Shown here piece by piece: positions 1 to 12,820 of a stretch of 64,000 nucleotides of DNA (its first letter is position 1; every line of letters begins with the position of its first letter). The notes under the pieces were generated by a model. That model was not told the DNA's origin and did not search any database. It was given only the letters and a program-made list of their open reading frames with translations. Origin of the DNA: an uncultured Bradyrhizobium sp. (GTDB taxonomy: Bacteria > Pseudomonadota > Alphaproteobacteria > Rhizobiales > Xanthobacteraceae); contig NZ_CANSMR010000015.1 of assembly GCF_947648125.1 (NCBI RefSeq), forward strand, positions 1-64,000. Direction: 5' to 3'. Position numbers and translations under genes: made by a program.

Positions 1-4416
<4,416 letters not shown>

Positions 4417-4429
4417 TCGGCGATCGAAC

Positions 4430-5926
4430 ATGATGGACCACGAAAAGGTGAACATCCTTCTGGTCGATGACCAGCCGGCCAAGCTGCTGGCCTATGAGGT
4501 CATCCTGAAGGAGCTCGGCGAGACGCTGGTCGCCGCTTCGTCGGGCCGCGAGGCGCTGGAGTTCCTGCTCAAGAACGAAGTCGCGGTCATCCTGGTCGAC
4601 GTCTGCATGCCCGAGCTCGACGGTTTCGAACTCGCGGCGATGATCCGCGAGCATCCGCGCTTTCAAAAGACCGCGATGATCTTCATCTCGGCAATCCAGG
4701 TCAGCGATATCGACCGGCTGCGCGGCTACGAGATGGGCGCGGTCGATTATGTGCCGGTGCCGGTTGTGCCGGAAGTGCTGCGCGCAAAAATCCGCGTGTT
4801 CGCCGAGCTCTACCGCAAGACGCGGCAACTCGAACGCCTCAATGCCGAGCTCGAAGACCGGGTGCGCGCCCGCACCGCCGAGCTCGAGCAATCGACCACC
4901 CGGCTGGTCGAGAGCGAAGCACGCCGCAGCATGGCGATTGCCGCGGGCAAGATGGGCTCGTGGGACTGGGATTGGGTCAACGGCGACTGGATGTGGGACG
5001 AGGGGCAATACAAGATCTTCGGCGTCGATCCGAAGTCCTTCGCACTGACCTCCGACAATATCCAGGCGCTGTTTCATCCCGACGATGTCGAGCAACTCCG
5101 GCAGGGCTGGACCGGCTTCGGCAATGGCCACACCTCGTACGAGGCCGAATTCCGCGTCGTGCGGCCGGACGGCGAGATACGCTGGTGCGTCGGCACGGCC
5201 GCGGCGACCAGCGACAGGAGCGGCCGGGTGGTGCGGGTCAGCGGCGTCACCGTCGACATCACCGATCGCAAGAAGGCCGAGGAACGGCAGAGCCTCCTGA
5301 CCCGCGAGGTCGACCATCGCGCCAAGAACGCGCTCGCGCTGGCGCAGTCGATCGTGCGCCTGACGCGCGCACAGAACGTGACCGCCTATGTGCGGGCGGT
5401 CGAGGGCCGCATCACGGCGCTGGCGCGCGTTCACACCGTGCTGTCGCTGTCGAGCTGGCAGGGCGCCGAAATCAGGCGGCTGGTGACCGAAGAGATCGCG
5501 CCTTATTCCGAGGCCGGGCAGATCCAGATCGCCGGCGGAGAGGTGCAGTTGCAGCCCGCGACCGCGCAGACGCTGGCACTGGCGCTGCACGAGCTCGTCA
5601 CCAACTCCGCCAAATATGGCAGCCTGTCGGTGTTGCCGGGCCGGCTCGCGATCACCTGGGAAGTGGCGGACGACACGCTGATCTTGGCCTGGGTGGAATC
5701 CGGTGGGCCTCCGGTGACCAAGCCAAAACAGAAAGGCTTCGGCACACGAAGTGTCATCGCCAGCATCGAGACCCAACTCGGCGGACGGGCCGACTTCGAT
5801 TGGCGCGCGGAGGGCCTGATCTGCCGGCTGACGGTTCCTCTCAAGCCGCTTGTTGGAGACACGCCGGCGTTCCGCGAACCGTCGGCAGCCGAGCGCAAGC
5901 CCATGGTCAGGTCCCGGGCCGTATAG
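4430..5926 (+). CDS. Response regulator-PAS-HWE family histidine kinase
   Basis: The N-terminal receiver (residues 1-125) has LLVDDQ and the acceptor Asp in ILVDVCMPELDG. A short coiled coil follows, then a PAS fold with PAC-like end (about 160-275). The kinase core is of the HWE subfamily: H box VDHRAKNALALAQ near residue 295, N box HELVTNSAKYG, and the diagnostic WVESGG (W-x-E). HWE kinases often control general stress or light responses in alphaproteobacteria. It begins 13 bp after the poly-HAMP kinase and is probably co-transcribed with it, so it could receive phosphate from that kinase. Two adjacent ATGs (4430 and 4433) compete for the start and neither has a strong Shine-Dalgarno sequence. 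Confidence 0.92.
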   Translation: MMDHEKVNILLVDDQPAKLLAYEVILKELGETLVAASSGREALEFLLKNEVAVILVDVCMPELDGFELAAMIREHPRFQKTAMIFISAIQVSDIDRLRGYEMGAVDYVPVPVVPEVLRAKIRVFAELYRKTRQLERLNAELEDRVRARTAELEQSTTRLVESEARRSMAIAAGKMGSWDWDWVNGDWMWDEGQYKIFGVDPKSFALTSDNIQALFHPDDVEQLRQGWTGFGNGHTSYEAEFRVVRPDGEIRWCVGTAAATSDRSGRVVRVSGVTVDITDRKKAEERQSLLTREVDHRAKNALALAQSIVRLTRAQNVTAYVRAVEGRITALARVHTVLSLSSWQGAEIRRLVTEEIAPYSEAGQIQIAGGEVQLQPATAQTLALALHELVTNSAKYGSLSVLPGRLAITWEVADDTLILAWVESGGPPVTKPKQKGFGTRSVIASIETQLGGRADFDWRAEGLICRLTVPLKPLVGDTPAFREPSAAERKPMVRSRAV

Positions 5927-6064
5927 CGCATCCTGCGGAGCACTCGCCTGTTGATGCGACGGCGCCTCCCAATGGCCATTGATGCAGACGACATTGTGAA
6001 CGCAGCTTGCGCGCGAACTGCGCTATGAGCTGCGCGTCTGACTGGGACCTCGCGCGAGGAGCAA

Positions 6065-7408
6065 ATGCCAAGAATGAATCTTGCCGGCGTAGGTCTGTCG
6101 GTCGTCATCCTCGCAGCAACCAGCATCGCGCGGTCGGGCGCTGAACCTGTGCTGAAAGGCGCGGATGCCTACGGCGACTGGCAGCGCGACAGACCGGGCA
6201 CGGTGCGCCTGATCACGCCGCAGGACTTGCCCAAGCCGGGCGCAACGGCCTCCAGCAGCAATTCGTCGCGCGTCGTGTCGCGCCCCGCATCGACGGTGCC
6301 GCAGGTGCCGGCGGGGTTCAAGGTCGAGCTGTTTGCGAGCGGGCTGAGCGGTCCGCGCATTATCCGGACCGCGCCCAACGGCGATATCTTCGTCGTGGAA
6401 ACCAGCTCCGGTCGCATCCGTGTCCTGCGCAGCGCCAACGGCGGCACCAGGCCGGCGACCAATGAGGTCTACGCAACCGGACTGAACCGGCCGTTCGGCA
6501 TCGCGTTCTTTCCAAACGGCGACAATCCGCAATGGCTCTACGTCGCCAACACCGACAGCGTCGTGCGCTTTGCCTACCGCAACGGCGATCTCAAGGCGTC
6601 GGGAAAGCCTGAGAGCATTGTCGCAAACCTTCCTCACGGCTACGGCCATTCCACGCGTGACATCGTGTTCACATCAGACGACAAGCGCATGCTGGTGTCG
6701 GTCGGCTCGGCCGGCAACGCAGGCGAGGGCCTTGGCCGGCCGCCGGAAGGTATCGAAAGCTGGAGTCGCGATCACGCGCTTGGCGCTGCCTGGGGATCGG
6801 AAACCGACCGTGCGGCCGTGCTGGCCTTCGATCCCGACGGCAAGAACCAGAAGCTGTTCGCCACCGGTATCCGCAACTGCGTCGGACTTGCGATCCAGCC
6901 TGGAAGCGGCACACCCTGGTGCTCGACCAACGAGCGCGACGGCCGCGGCGACAACCTCGTGCCCGACTATGTGACGCGTGTCCGCGAGGGCGCGTTCTAC
7001 GGCTGGCCCTGGTACTATATCGGCGCCAACGAAGACCCCGCGCATTCCGGCGTGCGGCCCGACCTCAAAGACAAGGTGACGATCCCCGACGTGCTGTTGC
7101 AGGCGCACTCGGCCTCACTCGGCCTGACCTTCTACACCGGCAGCAGTTTTCCGCCCGAACATCACGGCGATGCGTTTGCGGCCGAACACGGCTCGTGGAA
7201 TCGCTCGAAGCGCACCGGCTACAAGATCATTCGCATCAGGTTGAAGGACGGCGTGCCGACCGGCGAGTACGAGGATTTCGTCACCGGCTTCGTCATCGGC
7301 GACAATGAGGTCTGGGGCCGTCCGGTGGGTGTCACCGTAGCGCGGGACGGCGCACTGCTGGTCTCCGAAGACGGCAACGGAACCATCTGGCGCGTCAGCC
7401 ACGACTAA
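6065..7408 (+). CDS. PQQ-dependent sugar dehydrogenase-like (sorbosone dehydrogenase family), exported
   Basis: The first ~27 residues form a Sec signal peptide (hydrophobic core GVGLSVVILAATSIA), so the protein is probably periplasmic. The rest is a six-bladed propeller of the GSDH/sorbosone dehydrogenase family: segments like GDIFVVETSSGRIRVL, the repeated glycine-rich blade ends, and AEHGSWNRSKRTGYK, the family's conserved HGSWN element near the C-terminus. Family members oxidise aldoses or sorbosone with PQQ, but many are uncharacterised, so the substrate cannot be given. An AGGAG ribosome site sits 4-8 bases before the ATG at 6065. It stands alone between the kinase pair and a convergent small gene. 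Confidence 0.85.
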   Translation: MPRMNLAGVGLSVVILAATSIARSGAEPVLKGADAYGDWQRDRPGTVRLITPQDLPKPGATASSSNSSRVVSRPASTVPQVPAGFKVELFASGLSGPRIIRTAPNGDIFVVETSSGRIRVLRSANGGTRPATNEVYATGLNRPFGIAFFPNGDNPQWLYVANTDSVVRFAYRNGDLKASGKPESIVANLPHGYGHSTRDIVFTSDDKRMLVSVGSAGNAGEGLGRPPEGIESWSRDHALGAAWGSETDRAAVLAFDPDGKNQKLFATGIRNCVGLAIQPGSGTPWCSTNERDGRGDNLVPDYVTRVREGAFYGWPWYYIGANEDPAHSGVRPDLKDKVTIPDVLLQAHSASLGLTFYTGSSFPPEHHGDAFAAEHGSWNRSKRTGYKIIRIRLKDGVPTGEYEDFVTGFVIGDNEVWGRPVGVTVARDGALLVSEDGNGTIWRVSHD

Positions 7409-7457
7409 CGGTTCGATCTTCACCGGGATTTTTCAGGGCCCGCCGCGACGGCGGCTG

Positions 7458-7715
7458 CTACCCCAGTCCGTCCTTGAGGCCGTATTCCTCGTAGATGGTC
7501 AGGGGATCGGTATCGGGAAACAACCGGCACTTGGCTTGTGCAAGATGCAGCGTGACGGCACCGGCCTCACATCTCGCGGTCAGGATCTTCCGGACGTCCT
7601 CCATATGCGCGCGCGGCTGATGCTTCGACGGCAGCTGCTCGAGCGCGACCAACGCGGTTGCCAGAGCTTCCGTGACCACCCAATCGTCGTGTCCGGTAAT
7701 TCCCTTTCGCGGCAT
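7458..7715 (-). CDS. Conserved small hypothetical protein (85 aa)
   Basis: I do not recognise a named domain. The protein is acidic-to-neutral with a predicted helical middle (TEALATALVALEQLPS) and one internal Cys pair region (TARCEAG, AKCRLF). The start was moved to the ATG at 7715 because a GGAGG lies 8 bases upstream of it; the longer GTG version begins inside that ribosome site. It converges with the sugar dehydrogenase gene, leaving about 50 bp between them. Its compact size and good ribosome site favour a real gene. Confidence 0.6.
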   Translation of the reverse strand: MPRKGITGHDDWVVTEALATALVALEQLPSKHQPRAHMEDVRKILTARCEAGAVTLHLAQAKCRLFPDTDPLTIYEEYGLKDGLG

Positions 7716-7915
7716 CGCCACATCCTCCGTCACACCGGCTGCGACATTGTAGCGCGAGATGGGTGGGGGCTGTCATCAGCCAACATGGGCGGGGCGGCCA
7801 GGAACCGGTTGGCGCGGCCCTGCCACGATGCGCCGCAGGGAACCAGCGTGGCAGGGCGCGCGGGCGATGCTTAGAACGACGGTTACGTCCCTTCAGCACC
7901 CAATCAGCCCGCCCG

Positions 7916-8734
7916 ATGTTCGAACCTTATCTCTCGGCCTGGAGCCTTGTCCCCGACGGCGATCCGATCGTGACGCACGCCGCGCGGTTGCTGCCGGTGC
8001 GGCAGCTCGGCGAACCGGCGATGCTCAAGCTCTCACACGAGCCGGACGAACGCCCCGGCGCCGTCGTCATGGAATGGTGGGATGGCGACGGTGCGGCGCG
8101 GGTCCTTGCCCGTGACGGCGAGGCGCTCCTGCTCGAACGGGCGATGGGCTCGGCTTCGCTCAGCGACATGGCGCGAACCGACCGTGACGATGAGGCCTGC
8201 AGAATTCTCTGTGCAACGGCCGATCGGCTTCACGCCCGGCGGGCGAAACCGCGGCCGGACCTGACGCCACTGAAAGACTGGTTTCGCGAGCTGTGGCCGG
8301 CGGCGAGGGCGCATGGCGGCATCCTGAGCCGATCGGCTGACATCGCCGAAGCGCTGCTCGGCGATGTCAGCGAGATCGTCGTGCTGCATGGCGATCTGCA
8401 CCATGACAATGTGCTCGACTTCGGCGCGCGCGGCTGGCTCGCGATCGATCCCAAGCATCTCGTCGGCGAGCGTGGCTTCGACTACGCCAACATCTTCACC
8501 AATCCGGATCTGGCCGATCCGGCACGGCCGGTCGCGACCGAACCCGGACGTTTTGCGCGGCGTCTCGACATCGTCGTGGAAGCAGCCAAGCTGGATCGCC
8601 GGCGCCTGCTGTCGTGGATTGTCGCCTGGACCGGCTTGTCGGCAGCATGGTTCCTCGGCGATGACGATCCGCTCGCCGAAATCGACCTGCAGATTGCAAA
8701 CCTTGCCGCGGCCGAGCTCGACCGGATGGCGTAG
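7916..8734 (+). CDS. Aminoglycoside 6-phosphotransferase-like kinase (APH(6)/hydroxyurea family)
   Basis: The start MFEPYLSAWSLVPDGDPIVT matches the usual N-terminus of streptomycin 6-kinases, so the ATG at 7916 was chosen although the frame is open further upstream. The kinase has the phosphotransferase catalytic loop VLHGDLHHDNVL (Asp in HGDLHHDN) and the metal-binding AIDPKHLVGERGFD (Asp of the DxD/DPK motif). At 272 residues it has the family's normal length. The family phosphorylates streptomycin or hydroxyurea-like substrates, but in soil bacteria many are intrinsic chromosomal genes whose resistance role is unproven. No mobile element flanks it. Confidence 0.85.
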   Translation: MFEPYLSAWSLVPDGDPIVTHAARLLPVRQLGEPAMLKLSHEPDERPGAVVMEWWDGDGAARVLARDGEALLLERAMGSASLSDMARTDRDDEACRILCATADRLHARRAKPRPDLTPLKDWFRELWPAARAHGGILSRSADIAEALLGDVSEIVVLHGDLHHDNVLDFGARGWLAIDPKHLVGERGFDYANIFTNPDLADPARPVATEPGRFARRLDIVVEAAKLDRRRLLSWIVAWTGLSAAWFLGDDDPLAEIDLQIANLAAAELDRMA

Positions 8735-8746
8735 GGCGCGCAGCGA

Positions 8747-8914
8747 CTACGCTGCGGCGGCGCTGGCTCCGCTCAGCGACACGCTCAAGATCCGCCATTT
8801 CGATATGTCGAAGAAGTAGGCGGCCTTGATGCGCGCGGACGCGGGATCCGGCGCCTGAATCGCCGTGTGGAATTTCCGCGTCCCATCGCTCAGCGAAATC
8901 CGGAATGTCTGCAT
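8747..8914 (-). CDS. Small hypothetical protein (55 aa)
   Basis: The ATG at 8914 has a clear GGAGG about 7 bases upstream, which decides the start against a longer reading beginning at 8947. The product starts MQTFRISLSDGTRKFHT and looks like a one-domain beta-alpha-beta peptide (ISLSDGTRKFHTAIQAP, then a helix SARIKAAYF). No signal peptide, membrane span or known motif is visible. It converges on the aminoglycoside-kinase-like gene 12 bp away. I do not recognise the family. Confidence 0.6.
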   Translation of the reverse strand: MQTFRISLSDGTRKFHTAIQAPDPASARIKAAYFFDISKWRILSVSLSGASAAAA

Positions 8915-8999
8915 TGGTCGAACCTCCACGCGCGGATGCTGCGGCAAGGAGGGTTAAGATCCGGTTGCTGACAGCGCTCCTGCACGGCGCACGCGTGTC

Positions 9000-9470
9000 T
9001 CACGCGCTGCCGTTCTCATGTGAAGACTGCGGCAGTCGCACCATTGTATCTTCTGCGCCGACGACGCGTCCGTCCTGCGCGCGCAGCTCGAGGCGGCGCA
9101 CCGGCAGACCATTCTTGCGGTCGACCAGCAGCACATGCGCCTCGTCGGGCTCGAAGAAGAAATCCTCACCCCACTGCCGGAGTGCGACGAGGAGCGGGAA
9201 CAGCCCGCGTCCCTTTTCCGTCAGCACATATTCCTGATACGGGCTGCCGTCCGCTGCAGGCACCGTCTCCAGGATTCCGTGCGCCAGCAGATTGCGGAGC
9301 CGGGCGGAGAGGATGTTCTTGGCAAGCCCGAGGCTCTTCTGAAATTCGCCGAACCGGCGCAGCCCGTCGAATGCATCGCGCACGATCAACAGCGACCACC
9401 AGTCGCCGATCGCATCCAGCGGCCGGGCCACGCCGCACATCGAGTCCCTGTGGCTCACTCGCTTCGCCAT
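9000..9470 (-). CDS. HxlR-family winged-helix transcriptional regulator
   Basis: The core shows the HxlR signature: an N-terminal Cys (DSMCGVARPLDAIGDWWSLL), then FDGLRRFGEFQKSLG and KNILSARLRNLL (recognition helix), followed by the wing with YVLTEKGRGLFP. The start at 9470 (MAKRVSHRDS) gives the normal spacing before the Cys; the longer reading up to 9617 runs across the divergent promoter. HxlR proteins are usually local regulators of a divergent enzyme gene, often responding to electrophiles through the Cys. Here the divergent gene is the dehalogenase-like hydrolase at 9620, with two direct repeats between them. Confidence 0.9.
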   Translation of the reverse strand: MAKRVSHRDSMCGVARPLDAIGDWWSLLIVRDAFDGLRRFGEFQKSLGLAKNILSARLRNLLAHGILETVPAADGSPYQEYVLTEKGRGLFPLLVALRQWGEDFFFEPDEAHVLLVDRKNGLPVRRLELRAQDGRVVGAEDTMVRLPQSSHENGSA

Positions 9471-9555
9471 CGTGGTCCGCCTGACGCTCCTCAATCCACG
9501 TCCTGAATCGGTGGCGCGGCCCCGAAAGACCGCCCAAGTCAGAGCTCGATATATC

Positions 9556-9605
9556 GGTTGCAAAGTAAAACCACAAGCGATACACAGTGGTTTCAAATTA
9601 AAACC
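9556..9605. promoter_or_regulatory. Two 17-bp dyad direct repeats, candidate HxlR operators
   Basis: Copies GGTTGCAAAGTAAAACC (9556-9572) and GGTTTCAAATTAAAACC (9589-9605) match at 15 of 17 positions. Each half-site pair is itself dyad symmetric (GGTTT...AAACC in the second), and their starts are 33 bp apart, about three helical turns. They lie between the divergent hxlR-type gene and the hydrolase. The region is AT-rich in a GC-rich genome, as expected of a promoter. Binding by the neighbouring HxlR protein is inference. Confidence 0.6.
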
Positions 9606-9619
9606 GTCATGAGCCAACC

Positions 9620-10540
9620 ATGATCCAACCCAACGCCACCTTCGATGGCACCTTTCCGTTCAAACCGCATTTCAGCTCGGCGCCGGGCTTTCGGATGCAT
9701 TATCTCGACGAAGGCTCGCGGGACGGCGAGGTGGTGCTCTGCCTCCATGGTGAACCGACCTGGGGCTATCTGTTTCGCCATCTGGTGCCGGTCCTCAGCG
9801 CGACGCAGCGCGTGGTGGTTCCGGATCACATGGGGTTCGGCAAGAGCGCGACGCCGGCGCAGCGCAGCTATTGGCTGCAGGACCATGTCGACAATCTCGA
9901 AGCGCTGGTCCTTGCGCTCGATCTCACCGACATCACGCTGGTCATGCATGACTTTGGTGGCCCCGTCGGCATGGGGTTCGCGGCCAGGCATCCGGATCGC
10001 ATCCGCCGCATCATCTCGGCCAACGGGCCGACGCCATTCGGGCAAAGCGATCTGTTCGAGCGCGTCACGGCAAATGCGCTGGCTTCGCCGTGGTTTCAAT
10101 GGATCGCAAAGGCGGAGGCGAACGGTGAGCTCGAGCCGGTGCTCGGCCAACTCGGCTTCAACATCCTGAGCACGCTCAAGCTCAACGGTTTCGAGAACAA
10201 CACCGTCATCACCGACGCCTGGCTTGCCGCCTACGGCGCTCCCTTCGCGCGTCCGGCCGACTGCCTTGGTGCGATCGGATGGGCCAAGGGCTTTGCGACC
10301 GGTGCGCACAGGTTCGACGCGCCGGATTCCGCCGCCGACGGCGCGATCCGCGGCAAGCCTGCGCTCGCCATCTGGGGCGAGGCGGATCGCACGCTGCACG
10401 CAGAGCATTTCCTGCCGCTGTTTTCCGCGATCTTCCCGGCGGCACCGATCAGGCGACTTGCCGGCGTCGGGCATTACTGTCTTGAGGATGCCCCGGAGGA
10501 AATCGGCGGCCTTATCGCGGAGTTCATCCGGCAGACCTGA
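9620..10540 (+). CDS. Haloalkane dehalogenase-like alpha/beta hydrolase
   Basis: The fold motifs are complete: HGEPTW (oxyanion loop, residues 43-48, as in DhlA-type dehalogenases), nucleophile Asp111 in VMHDFGGPVG, acid Glu254/Asp256 in IWGEADRT, and catalytic His285 in GVGHYCLED. The 306-residue length fits. The residue after the nucleophile is Phe, where haloalkane dehalogenases normally have the halide-binding Trp (HDWGG), so true dehalogenase activity is uncertain; hydrolysis of an ester, epoxide or haloacid is possible. It diverges from an HxlR regulator and is probably its target. The ATG at 9620 has only a weak ribosome site. Confidence 0.8.
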   Translation: MIQPNATFDGTFPFKPHFSSAPGFRMHYLDEGSRDGEVVLCLHGEPTWGYLFRHLVPVLSATQRVVVPDHMGFGKSATPAQRSYWLQDHVDNLEALVLALDLTDITLVMHDFGGPVGMGFAARHPDRIRRIISANGPTPFGQSDLFERVTANALASPWFQWIAKAEANGELEPVLGQLGFNILSTLKLNGFENNTVITDAWLAAYGAPFARPADCLGAIGWAKGFATGAHRFDAPDSAADGAIRGKPALAIWGEADRTLHAEHFLPLFSAIFPAAPIRRLAGVGHYCLEDAPEEIGGLIAEFIRQT

Positions 10541-10609
10541 CTGCGTGCCCGATCGCATGCGAGGGGCAGGGCGCTCACATCGCCAAATCTCGATTGGCGT
10601 GTGCGTGGT

Positions 10610-10897
10610 TCAGCTCGCGCCTGCAATAATGACGAGGTTGTTGATGACGGGCGTTGCGCAAAACGCCGCCACAAGGGCAATCCTGGAAAGGCTTTCGCTG
10701 CGCCAAAGCAACGCGATGACAAGGTACGTCAAACCCAGTTTTGGGATCAGCCACCAGGCACCGAACCAGGTCTGCGCCATCTCCATGAACGGATTCGCCT
10801 CACCGAACCCGAGCTCCAAAATCCTGTTGGTGGTCGCGAGGTCGGCACATCCAAGGAGCAGTACAGAGAGCAGCAGCAGTGCCTTGACCCAATTCAT
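10610..10897 (-). CDS. DUF5658-like small membrane protein
   Basis: The 95-residue product has a first hydrophobic segment (WVKALLLLSVLLLGC), a loop with the conserved pattern ADLATTNRILELGFGEANPFM, then two further hydrophobic segments (KLGLTYLVIALLW and SRIALVAAFCATPVINNLVII). The D-x-x-T-T...G-x-x-E-x-N-P pattern is the mark of DUF5658 proteins, which are small integral membrane proteins of unknown function. A GAGGGGC ribosome site sits just before the ATG at 10897. It is convergent with the hydrolase gene at 9620. Confidence 0.75.
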   Translation of the reverse strand: MNWVKALLLLSVLLLGCADLATTNRILELGFGEANPFMEMAQTWFGAWWLIPKLGLTYLVIALLWRSESLSRIALVAAFCATPVINNLVIIAGAS

Positions 10898-11055
10898 TTC
10901 AGCCCCTCGGTGCCGAGCGCCAGACCGGCAATGCCCCCATTATTTCAAGCTGATTCGTTAATTGTCTGTTCGGGCAGGAGATTCAATCGCGGCACCAGGA
11001 TGAGCGCCCAGCCATTTGGCATGGCCGCCGCTCCGGTCGCCCCCTTGCATTTGCT

Positions 11056-12036
11056 CTAAGCGACACCAACCACCCTGATCGTGCCTGGCTCGGCTCTCGC
11101 AAATCGTCTCCTCGCGTAGGTGATCAGCGGGGATTCGATCGTGCGCCAGGTGATCTCCGCCAAGAGGCAGACGACCGGAAGTGCAAGGCAACCGGCAAGC
11201 GGGCGGCCGAAGTCAAAGAACACGTCGTAGACGAGCATATGGAATAGATAGAGCGAATAGCATCTGCGTCCCGGCCATATGAAGGGACGAAGCAGTTCTG
11301 TCCGGTCCATGTTGGCGCCCAGCCACACAATCGCGCAGCATGCCAACGCTGCGATTGAGAGAAAGCCGAAGGGTTCAACCGTGACGGCATACGCCAGGTC
11401 ACAAAGCGGCGGCACGCAGGCCAGCACCATCCACACAATGCGGGAGCGACAGTAGCCGCGCATGAAGCAGGCGAGCAGCACGCCGCCGAACAGTTCGTCG
11501 AGGCGCCCGGGCAGCAGAAACTGCCAGGAATGGTCCGGCAGATAGGCGTGGAAGAGCCAGCGCCAGACCGGCGCCAGCAGCACGCCTCCCCAAATGGTGC
11601 GGATCAGCCATCGGCGCGGCAGCCAGTAAATCAGGATGGGCAGGATCAGGTAGAACTGCTCTTCGATGGCCAGCGTCCAGGTGACGAAGGTCAGGTCAGA
11701 CTGCGGATAGCCGAACTCCAGCCACGGTATGGCTTGGATGAAGAACAGGTAGTAGCCCCAGTGATCCGGCGGCACGATCGCCAGCAGCAGCCAATAGAGC
11801 GGCAAGATTCGAAACGCCCGCCGTCCATAGAAGGACGAGAAATAGCCGGGCTGTTCGCGGCTATCCAACAGGATGCCGCCGATCAGGAAGCCGCTGAGGA
11901 CGAAGAACAGGTCAACGCCCAGCATGCCGTATTTGAAGCCGAAATAGTGGCGAGCGATGACCAGCGAAATGGCCAGCCCCCTGAGCGCGTCAAGCGGCTC
12001 GGAACGATCGGACTGATCCTTGCGTTCCGTGCTCAT
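11056..12036 (-). CDS. Acyltransferase 3 family membrane protein
   Basis: This is an OafA/NodX-type acyltransferase: it starts with the family hallmark LDALRGLAISLVIARHYFGF (catalytic-type Arg-Gly and His), then GVDLFFVLSGFLIGGIL, a charged YGRRAFRILPLYW loop, and about nine to ten hydrophobic segments through residue 310. Such proteins O-acylate extracytoplasmic polysaccharide or glycan substrates. The 326-residue length is normal for a version without the SGNH domain. It stands alone, so the acceptor cannot be deduced. Confidence 0.88.
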   Translation of the reverse strand: MSTERKDQSDRSEPLDALRGLAISLVIARHYFGFKYGMLGVDLFFVLSGFLIGGILLDSREQPGYFSSFYGRRAFRILPLYWLLLAIVPPDHWGYYLFFIQAIPWLEFGYPQSDLTFVTWTLAIEEQFYLILPILIYWLPRRWLIRTIWGGVLLAPVWRWLFHAYLPDHSWQFLLPGRLDELFGGVLLACFMRGYCRSRIVWMVLACVPPLCDLAYAVTVEPFGFLSIAALACCAIVWLGANMDRTELLRPFIWPGRRCYSLYLFHMLVYDVFFDFGRPLAGCLALPVVCLLAEITWRTIESPLITYARRRFARAEPGTIRVVGVA

Positions 12037-12196
12037 GGATCGCCGATGGCAGCAATGTCCATCTTGCCCCGCCTTCAGGAGGAACGGAAAACCTCCCGCA
12101 CCCGACAGCGGAGGGCAACCCGGGACTCTACGGAGCTTCCCGGTCTTTGCTGAACGGCAATGCGTGGCTTGGGTGATCGTGCCCGTCGGGCATTAT

Positions 12197-12286
12197 TGGC
12201 GGAAGGGGTGGGATTCGAACCCACGGTACCCTTGCGGGCACGCCGGTTTTCAAGACCGGTGCCTTAAACCACTCGGCCACCCTTCC
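12197..12286 (-). tRNA. tRNA-Ser (anticodon UGA)
   Basis: Read on the minus strand, the 7-bp acceptor stem GGAAGGG/CCCTTCC closes a 90-nt molecule with D arm, anticodon stem CCGGT/ACCGG, loop CTTGAAA (anticodon TGA), a long class II variable arm (GTGCCCGCAAGGGTAC) and a T arm GGTTCGAATCC. The discriminator is G and CCA is encoded (12197-12199). It reads UCN serine codons. An integrase remnant lies directly on its 5' side, so the gene may have served as or lain near an integration target. Confidence 0.97.
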
Positions 12287-12304
12287 AAACCAACAGTTTC
12301 AAGT

Positions 12305-12600
12305 GCTTAGCGGCGGACTCGAGGAGAGCGAACCGCAAAATTGGCACCCGATTGGCACCTAACGCGCGAGCGCCTCATTGATCGCCGCCGCCTTGCCGTC
12401 GTCGTTCCTAAACAAGTGGGCGTAGACGCGCAAGGTGATGTCCGGGCCTCCCGTGCCCAAGGCGCCTTGAGATAGTGACGATATCCCCCCGCATCGATCA
12501 GGGACGCATGGGGTTCCGGAGATTGCGGAACCCCGTGTTGGGCTGGAAGTCGCTCCAGGCCTTTGCTGTAGCGTTTCTTGATAGGCGCGTCCGCTGCGAA
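12305..12600 (-). pseudogene. Phage-type tyrosine integrase remnant (C-terminal part, multiply frameshifted)
   Basis: Integrase motifs appear in successive minus-strand frames: FRNLR, then HASLIDAG, then DIVTISRRLGHG (family LGH), then PDITLRVYAHLFRNDDGKAAA (catalytic Tyr region), then CQSGANF, a common tail of such integrases. At least three frame changes separate them, so no functional protein can be made. The direct repeat TTGGCACCCGATTGGCACC at 12341-12359 belongs to the tail-coding region. It is oriented toward the tRNA-Ser gene 19 bp beyond its end and marks an old integration event. The 5' limit is approximate; no convincing N-terminal or arm domain was found upstream. Confidence 0.8.
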
Positions 12601-12669
12601 CTGACGGGCGAATTCCGGCCGGATCTCGATCGGCTTTCGCGTGAAGGCATGACCTGAGCTTACGCGCAA

Positions 12670-12707
12670 CAACGCCGCCAGGCTTAAAATGCTCGCTGGC
12701 GGCGTTG
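12670..12707. repeat. Perfect 12-bp inverted repeat with 14-nt loop
   Basis: CAACGCCGCCAG (12670-12681) pairs exactly with CTGGCGGCGTTG (12696-12707). The loop GCTTAAAATGCTCG is AT-rich. There is no T-run on either side, so it is not a standard intrinsic terminator. It lies in the gap between the integrase remnant and the next small gene and could be part of the old element's end. Confidence 0.5.
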
Positions 12708-12820
12708 ATCCTAGCCCCGGGAAGGATGTGCAAAATCCCGACATGTGAGGGGTCGGCACAAAGCGTGCCAAGGTTCATCTCGCAAACGGGTTACTACCGA
12801 AGGGGTATGTGGTGTCGCCT

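Noticed and set aside
12508-12534. 9-bp hairpin GGGGTTCCG...CGGAACCCC as a terminator
   Set aside because: It lies inside the integrase remnant coding motifs and has no T tract.
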